Origin: Hoeflea sp. 108
GTDB lineage: Bacteria > Pseudomonadota > Alphaproteobacteria > Rhizobiales > Rhizobiaceae
Reading direction: 5' to 3'
NCBI RefSeq assembly: GCF_000372965.1
Contig: NZ_KB890024.1
Location: 2,296,839 to 2,360,838 of the forward strand
DNA length: 64,000 nucleotides
Part shown: one piece after another, positions 57,508 through 64,000 of the stretch
How the letters are laid out: every line of letters begins with the position of its first letter
How positions within the stretch are numbered: the first letter of the stretch is position 1
The notes under the pieces: generated by a model
What the model was told of the DNA's origin: nothing
Seen by the model: only the letters and a program-made list of their open reading frames with translations
Databases searched by the model: none
Made by a program: the position numbers and the translations under genes

Positions 57508-58341
57508 ATGGCACTTAAGAAATTCAAGCCAGTAACGCCGAGCACCCGCCAGCTGGTCATCGTTGACCGCTCGGGCCTCTACAAGGGCAAGCCCGTCAAG
57601 GGTCTGACCGAAGGCCTGACCAAGTCGGGTGGCCGTAACAACTACGGTCGTATCACGGCTCGCTTCATCGGCGGCGGTCACAAGCGTTCGTACCGCATCA
57701 TCGACTTCAAGCGTCGCAAGTTCGACGTGGTCGGTACGGTCGAGCGTCTGGAATACGATCCGAACCGCACCGCCTTCATCGCGCTGATCAAGTACGACGA
57801 TGGCGAGCTGAGCTACATCATTGCTCCGCAGCGTCTGCAGGCTGGCGACAAGATCATCGCCGGCGAGCAGGTCGACGTGAAGCCCGGCAACGCGATGCCG
57901 CTCGGCTCGATGCCGGTCGGCACGATCGTCCACAACATCGAGCTGAAGCCCGGTAAGGGCGGCCAGGTCGCTCGTTCGGCTGGTGCTTACGCCCAGCTCG
58001 TCGGTCGCGACCAGGGCATGGCGATCCTTCGCCTCAACTCGGGTGAGCAGCGCATTGTTCACGGCTCGTGCATGGCCACCGTTGGCGCCGTTTCCAATCC
58101 GGATCACGGCAACATCAACGACGGCAAGGCCGGTCGTACCGTATGGCGTGGCAAGCGTCCGCATAACCGCGGCGTCACCATGAACCCGGTCGACCATCCG
58201 CACGGCGGTGGTGAAGGCCGCACCTCTGGTGGTCGCCATCCGGTGACCCCGTGGGGCAAGCCCACCAAGGGCAAGAAGACGCGGTCCAACAAGGCGACCG
58301 ACAAGTTCATCGTTCGCTCGCGTCATCTGCGCAAGAGCTAA
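57508..58341 (+). CDS. rplB: 50S ribosomal protein L2
   Basis: 277-aa protein essential for peptidyl transfer. Signature loop GVTMNPVDHPHGGGEGRTSG near the C terminus with the conserved His, and ITARFIGGGHKRSYRIIDFK, and VGTIVHNIELKPGKGGQVAR. Begins MALKKFKPVTPSTRQLVIVD. Standard length. Confidence 0.98.
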   Translation: MALKKFKPVTPSTRQLVIVDRSGLYKGKPVKGLTEGLTKSGGRNNYGRITARFIGGGHKRSYRIIDFKRRKFDVVGTVERLEYDPNRTAFIALIKYDDGELSYIIAPQRLQAGDKIIAGEQVDVKPGNAMPLGSMPVGTIVHNIELKPGKGGQVARSAGAYAQLVGRDQGMAILRLNSGEQRIVHGSCMATVGAVSNPDHGNINDGKAGRTVWRGKRPHNRGVTMNPVDHPHGGGEGRTSGGRHPVTPWGKPTKGKKTRSNKATDKFIVRSRHLRKS

Positions 58342-58356
58342 TAAGAGGTAAGCCCA

Positions 58357-58635
58357 GTGACTCGTTCAATCTGGAAAGGCCCGTTCATCGACGGCTATCT
58401 GCTCAAGAAGGCAGACAAGGTGCGTGAAGGCGGCCGTAATGAGGTGATCAAGATGTGGAGCCGCCGCTCCACCATCCTGCCGCAGTTCGTCGGCCTCACC
58501 TTCGGTGTCTACAACGGCCAGAAGCACGTCCCGGTCTCCGTGAACGAGGACATGGTCGGCCACAAGTTCGGTGAGTTCGCGCCCACCAGGACCTATTACG
58601 GTCATGGCGCGGACAAGAAGGCGAAGAGGAAGTAA
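58357..58635 (+). CDS. rpsS: 30S ribosomal protein S19
   Basis: 92-aa 30S head protein. Starts with GTG at 58357 (TRSIWKGPFIDGYLLKKADK); signature SRRSTILPQFVGLTFGVYNG and HKFGEFAPTRTYYGHGADKK. The GTG start follows GAGGTAAGCCC and gives the usual N terminus. Confidence 0.98.
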   Translation: MTRSIWKGPFIDGYLLKKADKVREGGRNEVIKMWSRRSTILPQFVGLTFGVYNGQKHVPVSVNEDMVGHKFGEFAPTRTYYGHGADKKAKRK

Positions 58636-58636
58636 C

Positions 58637-59026
58637 ATGGGCAAGGCCAAAGCTCCGCGCAGGCTTGCTGACAACGAGGCACGTGCCGTTCTGCGCACGA
58701 TCCGTGTCAGCCCGCAGAAGCTCAATCTGGTTGCGGCATTGATCCGCGGCAAGAAGGTTGCTACCGCGCTCTCCGATCTCGAATTTTCGCGCAAGCGTAT
58801 CGCCGGCACGGTCAAGAAGACCCTCGAATCGGCTATTGCCAACGCGGAAAACAACCACGACCTCGATGTCGATGCGCTGGTGGTGGCGGAAGCCTACGTC
58901 GGCAAGTCGATCGTCATGAAGCGTTTCCACGCTCGTGGCCGTGGCCGCGCCAGCCGCATCGAGAAGCCGTTTTCGCACCTCACGATCGTCGTTCGTGAAG
59001 TCGAAGAGAAAGGGGAGGCCGCATAA
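58637..59026 (+). CDS. rplV: 50S ribosomal protein L22
   Basis: 129-aa exit-tunnel protein with the beta-hairpin HARGRGRASRIEKPFSHLTI that reaches the tunnel. Conserved ARAVLRTIRVSPQKLNLVAA and ESAIANAENNHDLDVDALVV. Start at 58637 follows the rpsS stop by one base and overlaps none; the longer frame begins inside rpsS and is a shadow. Confidence 0.97.
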   Translation: MGKAKAPRRLADNEARAVLRTIRVSPQKLNLVAALIRGKKVATALSDLEFSRKRIAGTVKKTLESAIANAENNHDLDVDALVVAEAYVGKSIVMKRFHARGRGRASRIEKPFSHLTIVVREVEEKGEAA

Positions 59027-59745
59027 TGGGCCAGAAAATCAATCCGATCGGTCTCCGCCTCGGCATCAACCGCACCTGGGACTCGCGCTGGTACGCGAAC
59101 ACCGGCGAGTACGGCCAGCTGCTGCACGAAGACATCAAGATCCGTAAGTATCTTGAGGCCGAGCTGAAGCAGGCTGCGATCTCGAAGATCGTGATCGAGC
59201 GCCCGCACAAGAAGTGCCGCGTGACCATTCACGCTGCTCGTCCGGGTCTGATCATCGGCAAGAAGGGCGCCGACATCGAGAAGCTTCGCAAGAAGCTCAC
59301 CGAGATGACGAAGTCCGAGACGCACCTCAACATCGTCGAGGTTCGCAAGCCTGAGACCGACGCAACGCTCGTCGCTCAGTCGATCGCTCAGCAGCTCGAG
59401 CGCCGCATCGCCTTCCGCCGCGCCATGAAGCGCGCTGTGCAGTCGGCCATGCGTCTCGGCGCCGAAGGCATCCGCATCAACTGCGCGGGCCGTCTCGGTG
59501 GCGCCGAAATCGCTCGTATGGAGTGGTACCGCGAAGGTCGCGTGCCGCTGCACACGCTGCGCGCCGACGTCGACTACGGCACGGCCGAAGCCCAGACCGC
59601 CTACGGCATCTGCGGCGTCAAGGTGTGGGTGTTCAAGGGCGAAATCCTCGAGCACGACCCGATGGCCTCCGAGCGTCGCGCAACCGAAGGCGAGCATTCG
59701 CATGCTGGCGAGCGCCCTGAGCGCCGCCGTCGCGAAAACGCCTGA
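59026..59745 (+). CDS. rpsC: 30S ribosomal protein S3
   Basis: 239-aa mRNA-entry protein. KH domain AARPGLIIGKKGADIEKLRK and the C-terminal signature RRAMKRAVQSAMRLGAEGIR. It overlaps rplV by one base (TAATG). The C-terminal tail (EGEHSHAGERPERRRRENA) is alphaproteobacterial in style. Confidence 0.98.
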   Translation: MGQKINPIGLRLGINRTWDSRWYANTGEYGQLLHEDIKIRKYLEAELKQAAISKIVIERPHKKCRVTIHAARPGLIIGKKGADIEKLRKKLTEMTKSETHLNIVEVRKPETDATLVAQSIAQQLERRIAFRRAMKRAVQSAMRLGAEGIRINCAGRLGGAEIARMEWYREGRVPLHTLRADVDYGTAEAQTAYGICGVKVWVFKGEILEHDPMASERRATEGEHSHAGERPERRRRENA

Positions 59746-59772
59746 CACGCATAGGAATTTGGAGTTAGAACG

Positions 59773-60186
59773 ATGCTGCAGCCAAAGCGCACAAAGTTCC
59801 GTAAGCAGTTCAAGGGCCGCATCCACGGTACCGCGAAGGGTGGCACCAACCTGGATTTCGGCGGCTTCGGACTGAAGGCGCTTGAGCCGAACCGCGTCAC
59901 CGCACGTGAGATCGAGGCGGCCCGCCGCGCGATCACTCGCGAAATGAAGCGTCAGGGTCGCGTCTGGATCCGTATTTTCCCGGACCTGCCTGTCACCTCG
60001 AAGCCGACCGAAGTCCGCATGGGTAAGGGTAAGGGCGCCGTCGATTACTGGGCGTGCCGTATCAAGCCGGGTCGCGTGATGTTCGAGATCGACGGTGTCT
60101 CCGAAGAAGTGGCGCGTGAAGCGCTGCGTCTCGGCGCCGCCAAGCTCTCGGTCAGAACGCGCTTCGTTCAGCGCATCGCAGAATAG
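59773..60186 (+). CDS. rplP: 50S ribosomal protein L16
   Basis: 137-aa protein of the A-site tRNA region. Conserved MLQPKRTKFRKQFKGRIHGT, RVWIRIFPDLPVTSKPTEVR and GKGAVDYWACRIKPGRVMFE. Typical length 136-138. Followed closely by rpmC. Confidence 0.98.
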   Translation: MLQPKRTKFRKQFKGRIHGTAKGGTNLDFGGFGLKALEPNRVTAREIEAARRAITREMKRQGRVWIRIFPDLPVTSKPTEVRMGKGKGAVDYWACRIKPGRVMFEIDGVSEEVAREALRLGAAKLSVRTRFVQRIAE

Positions 60187-60199
60187 GGAAGGGCTGATT

Positions 60200-60400
60200 A
60201 TGAAAGCCTCGGACATCAGGACGAAGACCCAGGACCAGCTCACCGACGAGCTCGCCAGCCTCAAGAAGGAGCAGTTCAACCTGCGCTTCCAGAAGGCGAC
60301 AGGTCAGCTGGAAAAGACGGCACGCGTGAAACAGGTTCGTAAGGACATCGCGCGTATCAAGACCATCGCCGCCGAAAAGTCGGCCGGCAAGAAGGCTTAA
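60200..60400 (+). CDS. rpmC: 50S ribosomal protein L29
   Basis: 66-aa coiled-coil-like protein at the exit tunnel. Starts MKASDIRTKTQDQLTDELAS, with LKKEQFNLRFQKATGQLEKT. The start at 60200 has GGGAAGGG upstream; longer frames run into rplP. Confidence 0.97.
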   Translation: MKASDIRTKTQDQLTDELASLKKEQFNLRFQKATGQLEKTARVKQVRKDIARIKTIAAEKSAGKKA

Positions 60401-60411
60401 GGACGAAAACC

Positions 60412-60651
60412 ATGCCAAAGCGCATCCTGCAGGGTACGGTCGTCAGCGACAAGAACGAGAAGACGGTCGTCGTCAAGGTCGAGCGTCGCTTCACGCACCC
60501 GGTGATGAAGAAGACCGTGCGTATGTCGAAGAACTACAAGGCGCACGACGAAAACAACGCTCACAAGGTCGGCGACACCGTGTTCATCCAGGAGTCGAAG
60601 CCGATCTCCAAGGACAAGCGCTGGGTCGTTGTGTCTTCGGACCAGGCGTAA
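60412..60651 (+). CDS. rpsQ: 30S ribosomal protein S17
   Basis: 79-aa primary 30S binder. Conserved MPKRILQGTVVSDKNEKTVV, RRFTHPVMKKTVRMSKNYKA and GDTVFIQESKPISKDKRWVV. Follows rpmC by 12 bases; a 72-base gap with a GGGAGGGC...GCCCATCCC stem follows before rplN, possibly marking the S10/spc boundary. Confidence 0.98.
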   Translation: MPKRILQGTVVSDKNEKTVVVKVERRFTHPVMKKTVRMSKNYKAHDENNAHKVGDTVFIQESKPISKDKRWVVVSSDQA

Positions 60652-60723
60652 TAACGAACGAATTTTGGACAAGCCGGGGAGGGCGGTAGCCCATCCCGTT
60701 AGAAAAGAAGAAGGCGGCCAGTC

Positions 60724-61092
60724 ATGATTCAGATGCAAACAAACCTCGACGTCGCGGACAATTCCGGCGCCCGTCGTGTCATGTGCATCAAGGTGCTGGG
60801 CGGCTCGAAGCGGAAGTATGCTTCTGTCGGCGACATCATCGTGGTGTCGATCAAGGAAGCCATTCCGCGCGGCCGCGTAAAGAAGGGTGACGTGATGAAG
60901 GCGGTCGTGGTTCGCACGGCCAAGGACATCCGTCGTCCCGACGGCAGCGTGATCCGTTTCGACAAGAACGCGGCCGTTCTTGTCGACAACAAGAAAGAAC
61001 CGATCGGCACGCGTATCTTCGGGCCGGTTCCGCGCGAGCTTCGCGCCAAGAACCACATGAAGATCATCTCGCTCGCGCCCGAAGTGCTGTAA
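60724..61092 (+). CDS. rplN: 50S ribosomal protein L14
   Basis: 122-aa subunit-interface protein. Signature MIQMQTNLDVADNSGARRVM and VKKGDVMKAVVVRTAKDIRR, ending in NHMKIISLAPEVL. Standard length; first gene of the spc-type segment. Confidence 0.99.
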   Translation: MIQMQTNLDVADNSGARRVMCIKVLGGSKRKYASVGDIIVVSIKEAIPRGRVKKGDVMKAVVVRTAKDIRRPDGSVIRFDKNAAVLVDNKKEPIGTRIFGPVPRELRAKNHMKIISLAPEVL

Positions 61093-61104
61093 GGAGCCGG
61101 TAAA

Positions 61105-61419
61105 ATGCAGAAGATCCGTAAAGGCGACAAGGTTGTCGTTCTGACCGGCAAGGACAAGGGCCGCACCGGTGAGGTGCTGGCTGTCCAGCCGAAGGAAGAC
61201 ACCGCTCTCGTCCGCGGCGTGAACATGATCCGCCGCCACCAGAAGCAGTCCCAGACCCAAGAGGGCGGGATTATCACCAAGGAAGCGCCGATCCACCTGT
61301 CGAACATCGCGCTCGCCGACCCCAAGGATGGCAAGCCGACCCGCGTCGGTTTCCAGATCCAGAAGGACGGCAAGAAGGTGCGTGTCGCCAAGCGTTCGGG
61401 AGAAGTCATCAATGGCTAA
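61105..61419 (+). CDS. rplX: 50S ribosomal protein L24
   Basis: 104-aa assembly initiator. KOW motif KIRKGDKVVVLTGKDKGRTG, then ALVRGVNMIRRHQKQSQTQE and IITKEAPIHLSNIALADPKD. Its stop codon overlaps the rplE start by eight bases, indicating coupling. Confidence 0.98.
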   Translation: MQKIRKGDKVVVLTGKDKGRTGEVLAVQPKEDTALVRGVNMIRRHQKQSQTQEGGIITKEAPIHLSNIALADPKDGKPTRVGFQIQKDGKKVRVAKRSGEVING

Positions 61420-61969
61420 GGCAAGCAACGAGCCACGCCTGAAGAAGGTCTACAACGAGACCATTCGCCAGGCGATGCTGGAGCAGTTCAAGTACGACAA
61501 CGAGATGCAGATCCCGCGCATCGACAAGATCGTGCTCAACATGGGTGTTGGCGAAGCCACCGCGGATTCGAAGAAGCCGTCGGTCGCCGCCGAAGACCTC
61601 GCCATGATCGCCGGCCAGAAGCCGGTGGTGACTCGCGCCCGCAAGTCGATCGCCGGCTTCAAGGTGCGCGAGCAGATGCCGATCGGCGCCAAGGTGACGC
61701 TCCGCAAGGAGCGTATGTACGAGTTCCTGGACCGTCTCGTGAACATCGCGCTGCCGCGCGTTCGCGACTTCCGCGGCCTGAACCCGAAAAGCTTTGACGG
61801 CCGCGGAAATTACGCTATGGGCCTGAAGGAGCATATCGTGTTCCCCGAGATCAACTACGACAAGGTTGATCAGATGTGGGGTATGGACATCATCGTTTGC
61901 ACGACCGCCAAGACGGACGAAGAGGCTCGGGCTCTGCTCAAGGCCTTCAACTTCCCCTTCCGGCAGTAA
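61412..61969 (+). CDS. rplE: 50S ribosomal protein L5
   Basis: 185-aa 5S rRNA-binding protein. NEPRLKKVYNETIRQAMLEQ, MQIPRIDKIVLNMGVGEATA, ITLRKE-like region VTLRKERMYEFLDRLVNIAL and RVRDFRGLNPKSFDGRGNYA. In E. coli S8 represses translation at the rplE start; the eight-base overlap with rplX could allow similar coupling. Length slightly longer than E. coli (179). Confidence 0.98.
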   Translation: MAKASNEPRLKKVYNETIRQAMLEQFKYDNEMQIPRIDKIVLNMGVGEATADSKKPSVAAEDLAMIAGQKPVVTRARKSIAGFKVREQMPIGAKVTLRKERMYEFLDRLVNIALPRVRDFRGLNPKSFDGRGNYAMGLKEHIVFPEINYDKVDQMWGMDIIVCTTAKTDEEARALLKAFNFPFRQ

Positions 61970-61996
61970 CGGCAGCGAGAAAAGGAAAAATCTGAA

Positions 61997-62302
61997 ATGG
62001 CAAAGACCAGCTCAGTCGAGAAGAATAACAGGCGCCGTAAGCTTGTGGACCAGTACGCTGCCAAGCGTAAGGCCCTCAAGGACATCATCATGGATCAGTC
62101 CAAGCCGATCGAGGAACGCTTCCGTGCGCAGCTCAAGCTCGCCGCGCTGCCGCGCAACTCGGCCAAGATCCGTATCCGCAATCGCTGCGAAGTCACCGGC
62201 CGTCCGCGCGCCTACTATCGCAAGCTGAAGATGTCGCGTATCGCACTTCGCGACCTTGGCTCCACGGGCAAGATCCCGGGCCTGGTCAAGTCGAGCTGGT
62301 AA
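61997..62302 (+). CDS. rpsN: 30S ribosomal protein S14 (zinc-free type)
   Basis: 101-aa S14 of the long, cysteine-free form: RIRNRCEVTGRPRAYYRKLK lacks the CxxC zinc motifs of the short type. ALRDLGSTGKIPGLVKSSW is the usual C terminus. Only one S14 gene is seen in the window. Confidence 0.98.
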   Translation: MAKTSSVEKNNRRRKLVDQYAAKRKALKDIIMDQSKPIEERFRAQLKLAALPRNSAKIRIRNRCEVTGRPRAYYRKLKMSRIALRDLGSTGKIPGLVKSSW

Positions 62303-62314
62303 GGAGCATTTGAT

Positions 62315-62713
62315 ATGTCTTTGAGTGATCCTCTCGGCGATATGCTGACCCGCATCCGCAATGCCTATGGCCGCAAGAAGTCGTCTGTTTCGACTCCGGC
62401 CTCCAGGCTGCGCGCCCGCGTCCTGGACGTGCTGAAGTCGGAAGGCTACATCCGCGACTACAGCCAGACCGACTTCGAGAACGGCAAGTCCGAAATCGAG
62501 ATCGAGCTGAAGTATTTCGACGGCCAGCCGGTTATCCGCGAGATCGCGCGTGTGTCCAAGCCGGGCCGCCGCGTCTATGTCTCGTCCAAGTCGATTCCGC
62601 CTGTCGCCAACGGCCTGGGCATCTCGATCCTTTCGACTCCGAAGGGCGTGATGGCCGACCACGAAGCGCGTGAACAGAATGTTGGCGGGGAAATCCTCTG
62701 CCAGGTCTTCTGA
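62315..62713 (+). CDS. rpsH: 30S ribosomal protein S8
   Basis: 132-aa 16S rRNA-binding protein and, in E. coli, spc operon repressor. Starts MSLSDPLGDMLTRIRNAYGR, ends with GVMADHEAREQNVGGEILCQ and VF. RISKPGRR-type loop RVSKPGRRVYVSSKSIPPVA. Normal length. Confidence 0.98.
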   Translation: MSLSDPLGDMLTRIRNAYGRKKSSVSTPASRLRARVLDVLKSEGYIRDYSQTDFENGKSEIEIELKYFDGQPVIREIARVSKPGRRVYVSSKSIPPVANGLGISILSTPKGVMADHEAREQNVGGEILCQVF

Positions 62714-62748
62714 TCTGCGTAGGCTGAAAAAAGAAAGGCACGAGGACT

Positions 62749-63282
62749 ATGTCTCGTATTGGCAAGAAACCCGTTCAGCTTCCGCAGGGCGTTAACGCCA
62801 CCGTCAACGGTCAGACCGTGGTGGCGAAGGGCCCTAAGGGCGAGCTGAAGTTCGTGGTCAACGACGAAGTCCTGGTCAAGATGGAGAACGGCGAGATTTC
62901 CGTTCAGCCTCGCGACCAGTCGAAGGACGCACGCTCCAAGTGGGGCATGTCGCGCACCCAGATCGTCAACATTCTGACCGGCGTGAAGGACGGCTTCGAA
63001 AAGAAGCTCGAGATCACCGGCGTCGGTTACCGTGCGGCCCTGCAGGGCAAGAACCTGCAGCTGGCACTTGGCTTCAGCCATGACGTCGTCTATCAGACGC
63101 CGGAAGGCATCACCATCACGGTGCCGAAGCCCACGGAAATCGTGATCAACGGTATCGACAAGCAGCAGGTCGGCCAGGTCGCTGCCGAGATCCGCGAATA
63201 CCGCGGTCCCGAGCCTTACAAGGGTAAGGGCGTCCGCTATGCAGGCGAGAAGATCGTCCGCAAAGAAGGCAAGAAGAAGTAA
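62749..63282 (+). CDS. rplF: 50S ribosomal protein L6
   Basis: 177-aa protein near the sarcin-ricin loop. MSRIGKKPVQLPQGVNATVN, VGYRAALQGKNLQLALGFSH and the C-terminal EPYKGKGVRYAGEKIVRKEG are canonical. Standard length. Confidence 0.98.
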   Translation: MSRIGKKPVQLPQGVNATVNGQTVVAKGPKGELKFVVNDEVLVKMENGEISVQPRDQSKDARSKWGMSRTQIVNILTGVKDGFEKKLEITGVGYRAALQGKNLQLALGFSHDVVYQTPEGITITVPKPTEIVINGIDKQQVGQVAAEIREYRGPEPYKGKGVRYAGEKIVRKEGKKK

Positions 63283-63369
63283 TAACAACGCCGCGGTGCG
63301 CGGTCGCGGGAGGCCCTTTGGCCTACCGCAGATGGCCGCGCCCGTTTCAGAAGGCAAGGAACTGCTACT

Positions 63370-63729
63370 ATGGCTTCGAAAGAAACCACCCTGCGTCGCT
63401 CGGCACGCGTCCGCCGCCAGATCAAGAAGGTCGCAAATGGCCGTCCGCGTCTGTCGGTTCACCGTACGTCGAAGAACATCTATGTTCAGGTTATCGACGA
63501 TGCCAACGGCCACACCATCGCGGCCGCTTCGACCCTCGAGAAGGATCTCAAGGGCTCGCTGAAGACCGGCGCCGATACCGCAGCCGCAACTGCCGTCGGC
63601 AAGCTGATCGCAGAGCGCGCTTCGAAGGCTGGCGTCAAGGACGTCGTTTTCGACCGCGGCGCCTACATCTATCACGGTCGCGTCAAGGCTCTTGCCGAGG
63701 CTGCCCGTGAAGGTGGTCTGAACTTCTGA
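63370..63729 (+). CDS. rplR: 50S ribosomal protein L18
   Basis: 119-aa 5S rRNA-binding protein. RPRLSVHRTSKNIYVQVIDD, KLIAERASKAGVKDVVFDRG, YIYHGRVKALAEAAREGGLN, ending in F. Start at 63370 has AAGGAACTGCT upstream. The gap to rpsE, 129 bases, holds two strong stems. Confidence 0.98.
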   Translation: MASKETTLRRSARVRRQIKKVANGRPRLSVHRTSKNIYVQVIDDANGHTIAAASTLEKDLKGSLKTGADTAAATAVGKLIAERASKAGVKDVVFDRGAYIYHGRVKALAEAAREGGLNF

Positions 63730-63740
63730 TTGAGTCTTAC

Positions 63741-63821
63741 GACGCAGCGCGTGGCGCTGCGTCGCATCACTGAACAGTTGCATTAAATCCGGCGACGCTA
63801 TAGACGCCGGATTTGGTTTTT
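63741..63821 (+). terminator. Intra-operon hairpins between rplR and rpsE
   Basis: GACGCAGCGC/GCGCTGCGTC (63741-63750 with 63754-63763) is followed by AAATCCGGCG/CGCCGGATTT (63785-63794 with 63805-63814) and GGTTTTT. The second looks like an intrinsic terminator although the spc series must continue. It may lower expression of rpsE and the genes downstream of it, or there may be a second promoter. Confidence 0.7.
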
Positions 63822-63858
63822 AACCCCCGTGCTTCCGGAAAAAAATAAGGATAGGAAA

Positions 63859-64000
63859 ATGGCACAAGAACGTAGGGAAGGTGGTCGCGAGCGTAGCCGT
63901 GACCGCGAAGAGCGCGACAGCGAATTCGTCGATAAGCTCGTTCACATCAACCGCGTTGCCAAGGTCGTCAAGGGCGGCCGGCGTTTCGGTTTTGCAGCAC
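63859..64000 (+). CDS. rpsE: 30S ribosomal protein S5, 5' part (cut by window edge)
   Basis: 47 codons seen, from ATG 63859 (MAQERREGGRERSRDREERD) to the edge. SEFVDKLVHINRVAKVVKGG and RRFGFAA are the S5 opening with its charged N-terminal tail, long and Arg/Glu-rich as in alphaproteobacteria. AAGGATAGG precedes the start. The remainder lies beyond the window. Confidence 0.97.
   Translation, partial: MAQERREGGRERSRDREERDSEFVDKLVHINRVAKVVKGGRRFGFAA

Overview
The window is a chromosomal stretch of a Rhizobiales alphaproteobacterium, most likely Mesorhizobium, Aminobacter or another Phyllobacteriaceae member. The grounds are a MucR/Ros regulator, a BA14K-family antigen, an Omp25/31-type porin, an RNase E with a long acidic S1 insertion, an RF2 frameshift gene, and the joined rif/str/S10/spc ribosomal supercluster. 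The genus is an inference; no rRNA gene is present. I see no integrase, transposase, phage gene or CRISPR array.

Bases 1-23 kb hold mixed housekeeping and envelope genes: a partial two-barrel outer membrane protein; alanine dehydrogenase with a divergent Lrp regulator; 5-formyl-THF cyclo-ligase with a possible 6S RNA upstream; a Tat-exported CpdB nucleotidase; a glycerophosphodiesterase; a cyclopropane-fatty-acid synthase; MucR; RNase E; AmiC amidase; PBP1A; prfB with its programmed frameshift; an OmpA-like lipoprotein; and an RhlE helicase. Bases 23-33 kb hold NAD kinase, tRNA-Thr, a GT90 glycosyltransferase, a YbaK deacylase, BA14K, and the IclR/gcl-hyi-glxR glyoxylate-to-glycerate operon. 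A BNR-repeat protein and RlmB follow.

From 33.2 kb to the right edge the window is the translation/transcription supercluster: tRNA-Tyr, tRNA-Gly, tuf; two inserted accessory genes (a tandem ClpP-like periplasmic protein and a membrane-bound hydrolase); tRNA-Trp, secE, nusG, rplKAJL, rpoBC; then rpsL, rpsG, fusA, a second identical tuf, and the S10-spc series from rpsJ to rpsE, which is cut by the edge. These genes make the ribosome, elongation factors, core RNA polymerase and the SecE/NusG pair. Leader hairpins before rplK (an L1-site mimic), before rplJ (an L10-type leader), between rplL and rpoB, before rpoC, before rpsJ and between rplR and rpsE suggest regulation by ribosomal proteins or attenuation.

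Most of the window is ordinary core genome. The least explained items are the duplicated ClpP-like protein with one intact and one degenerate active site (35.1-36.7 kb), the MucR protein lacking the usual last zinc ligand, the double-barrel porin at the left edge, the terminator-like hairpin inside the spc operon, and several unassigned inverted repeats. I did not find a clearly new multi-gene system.
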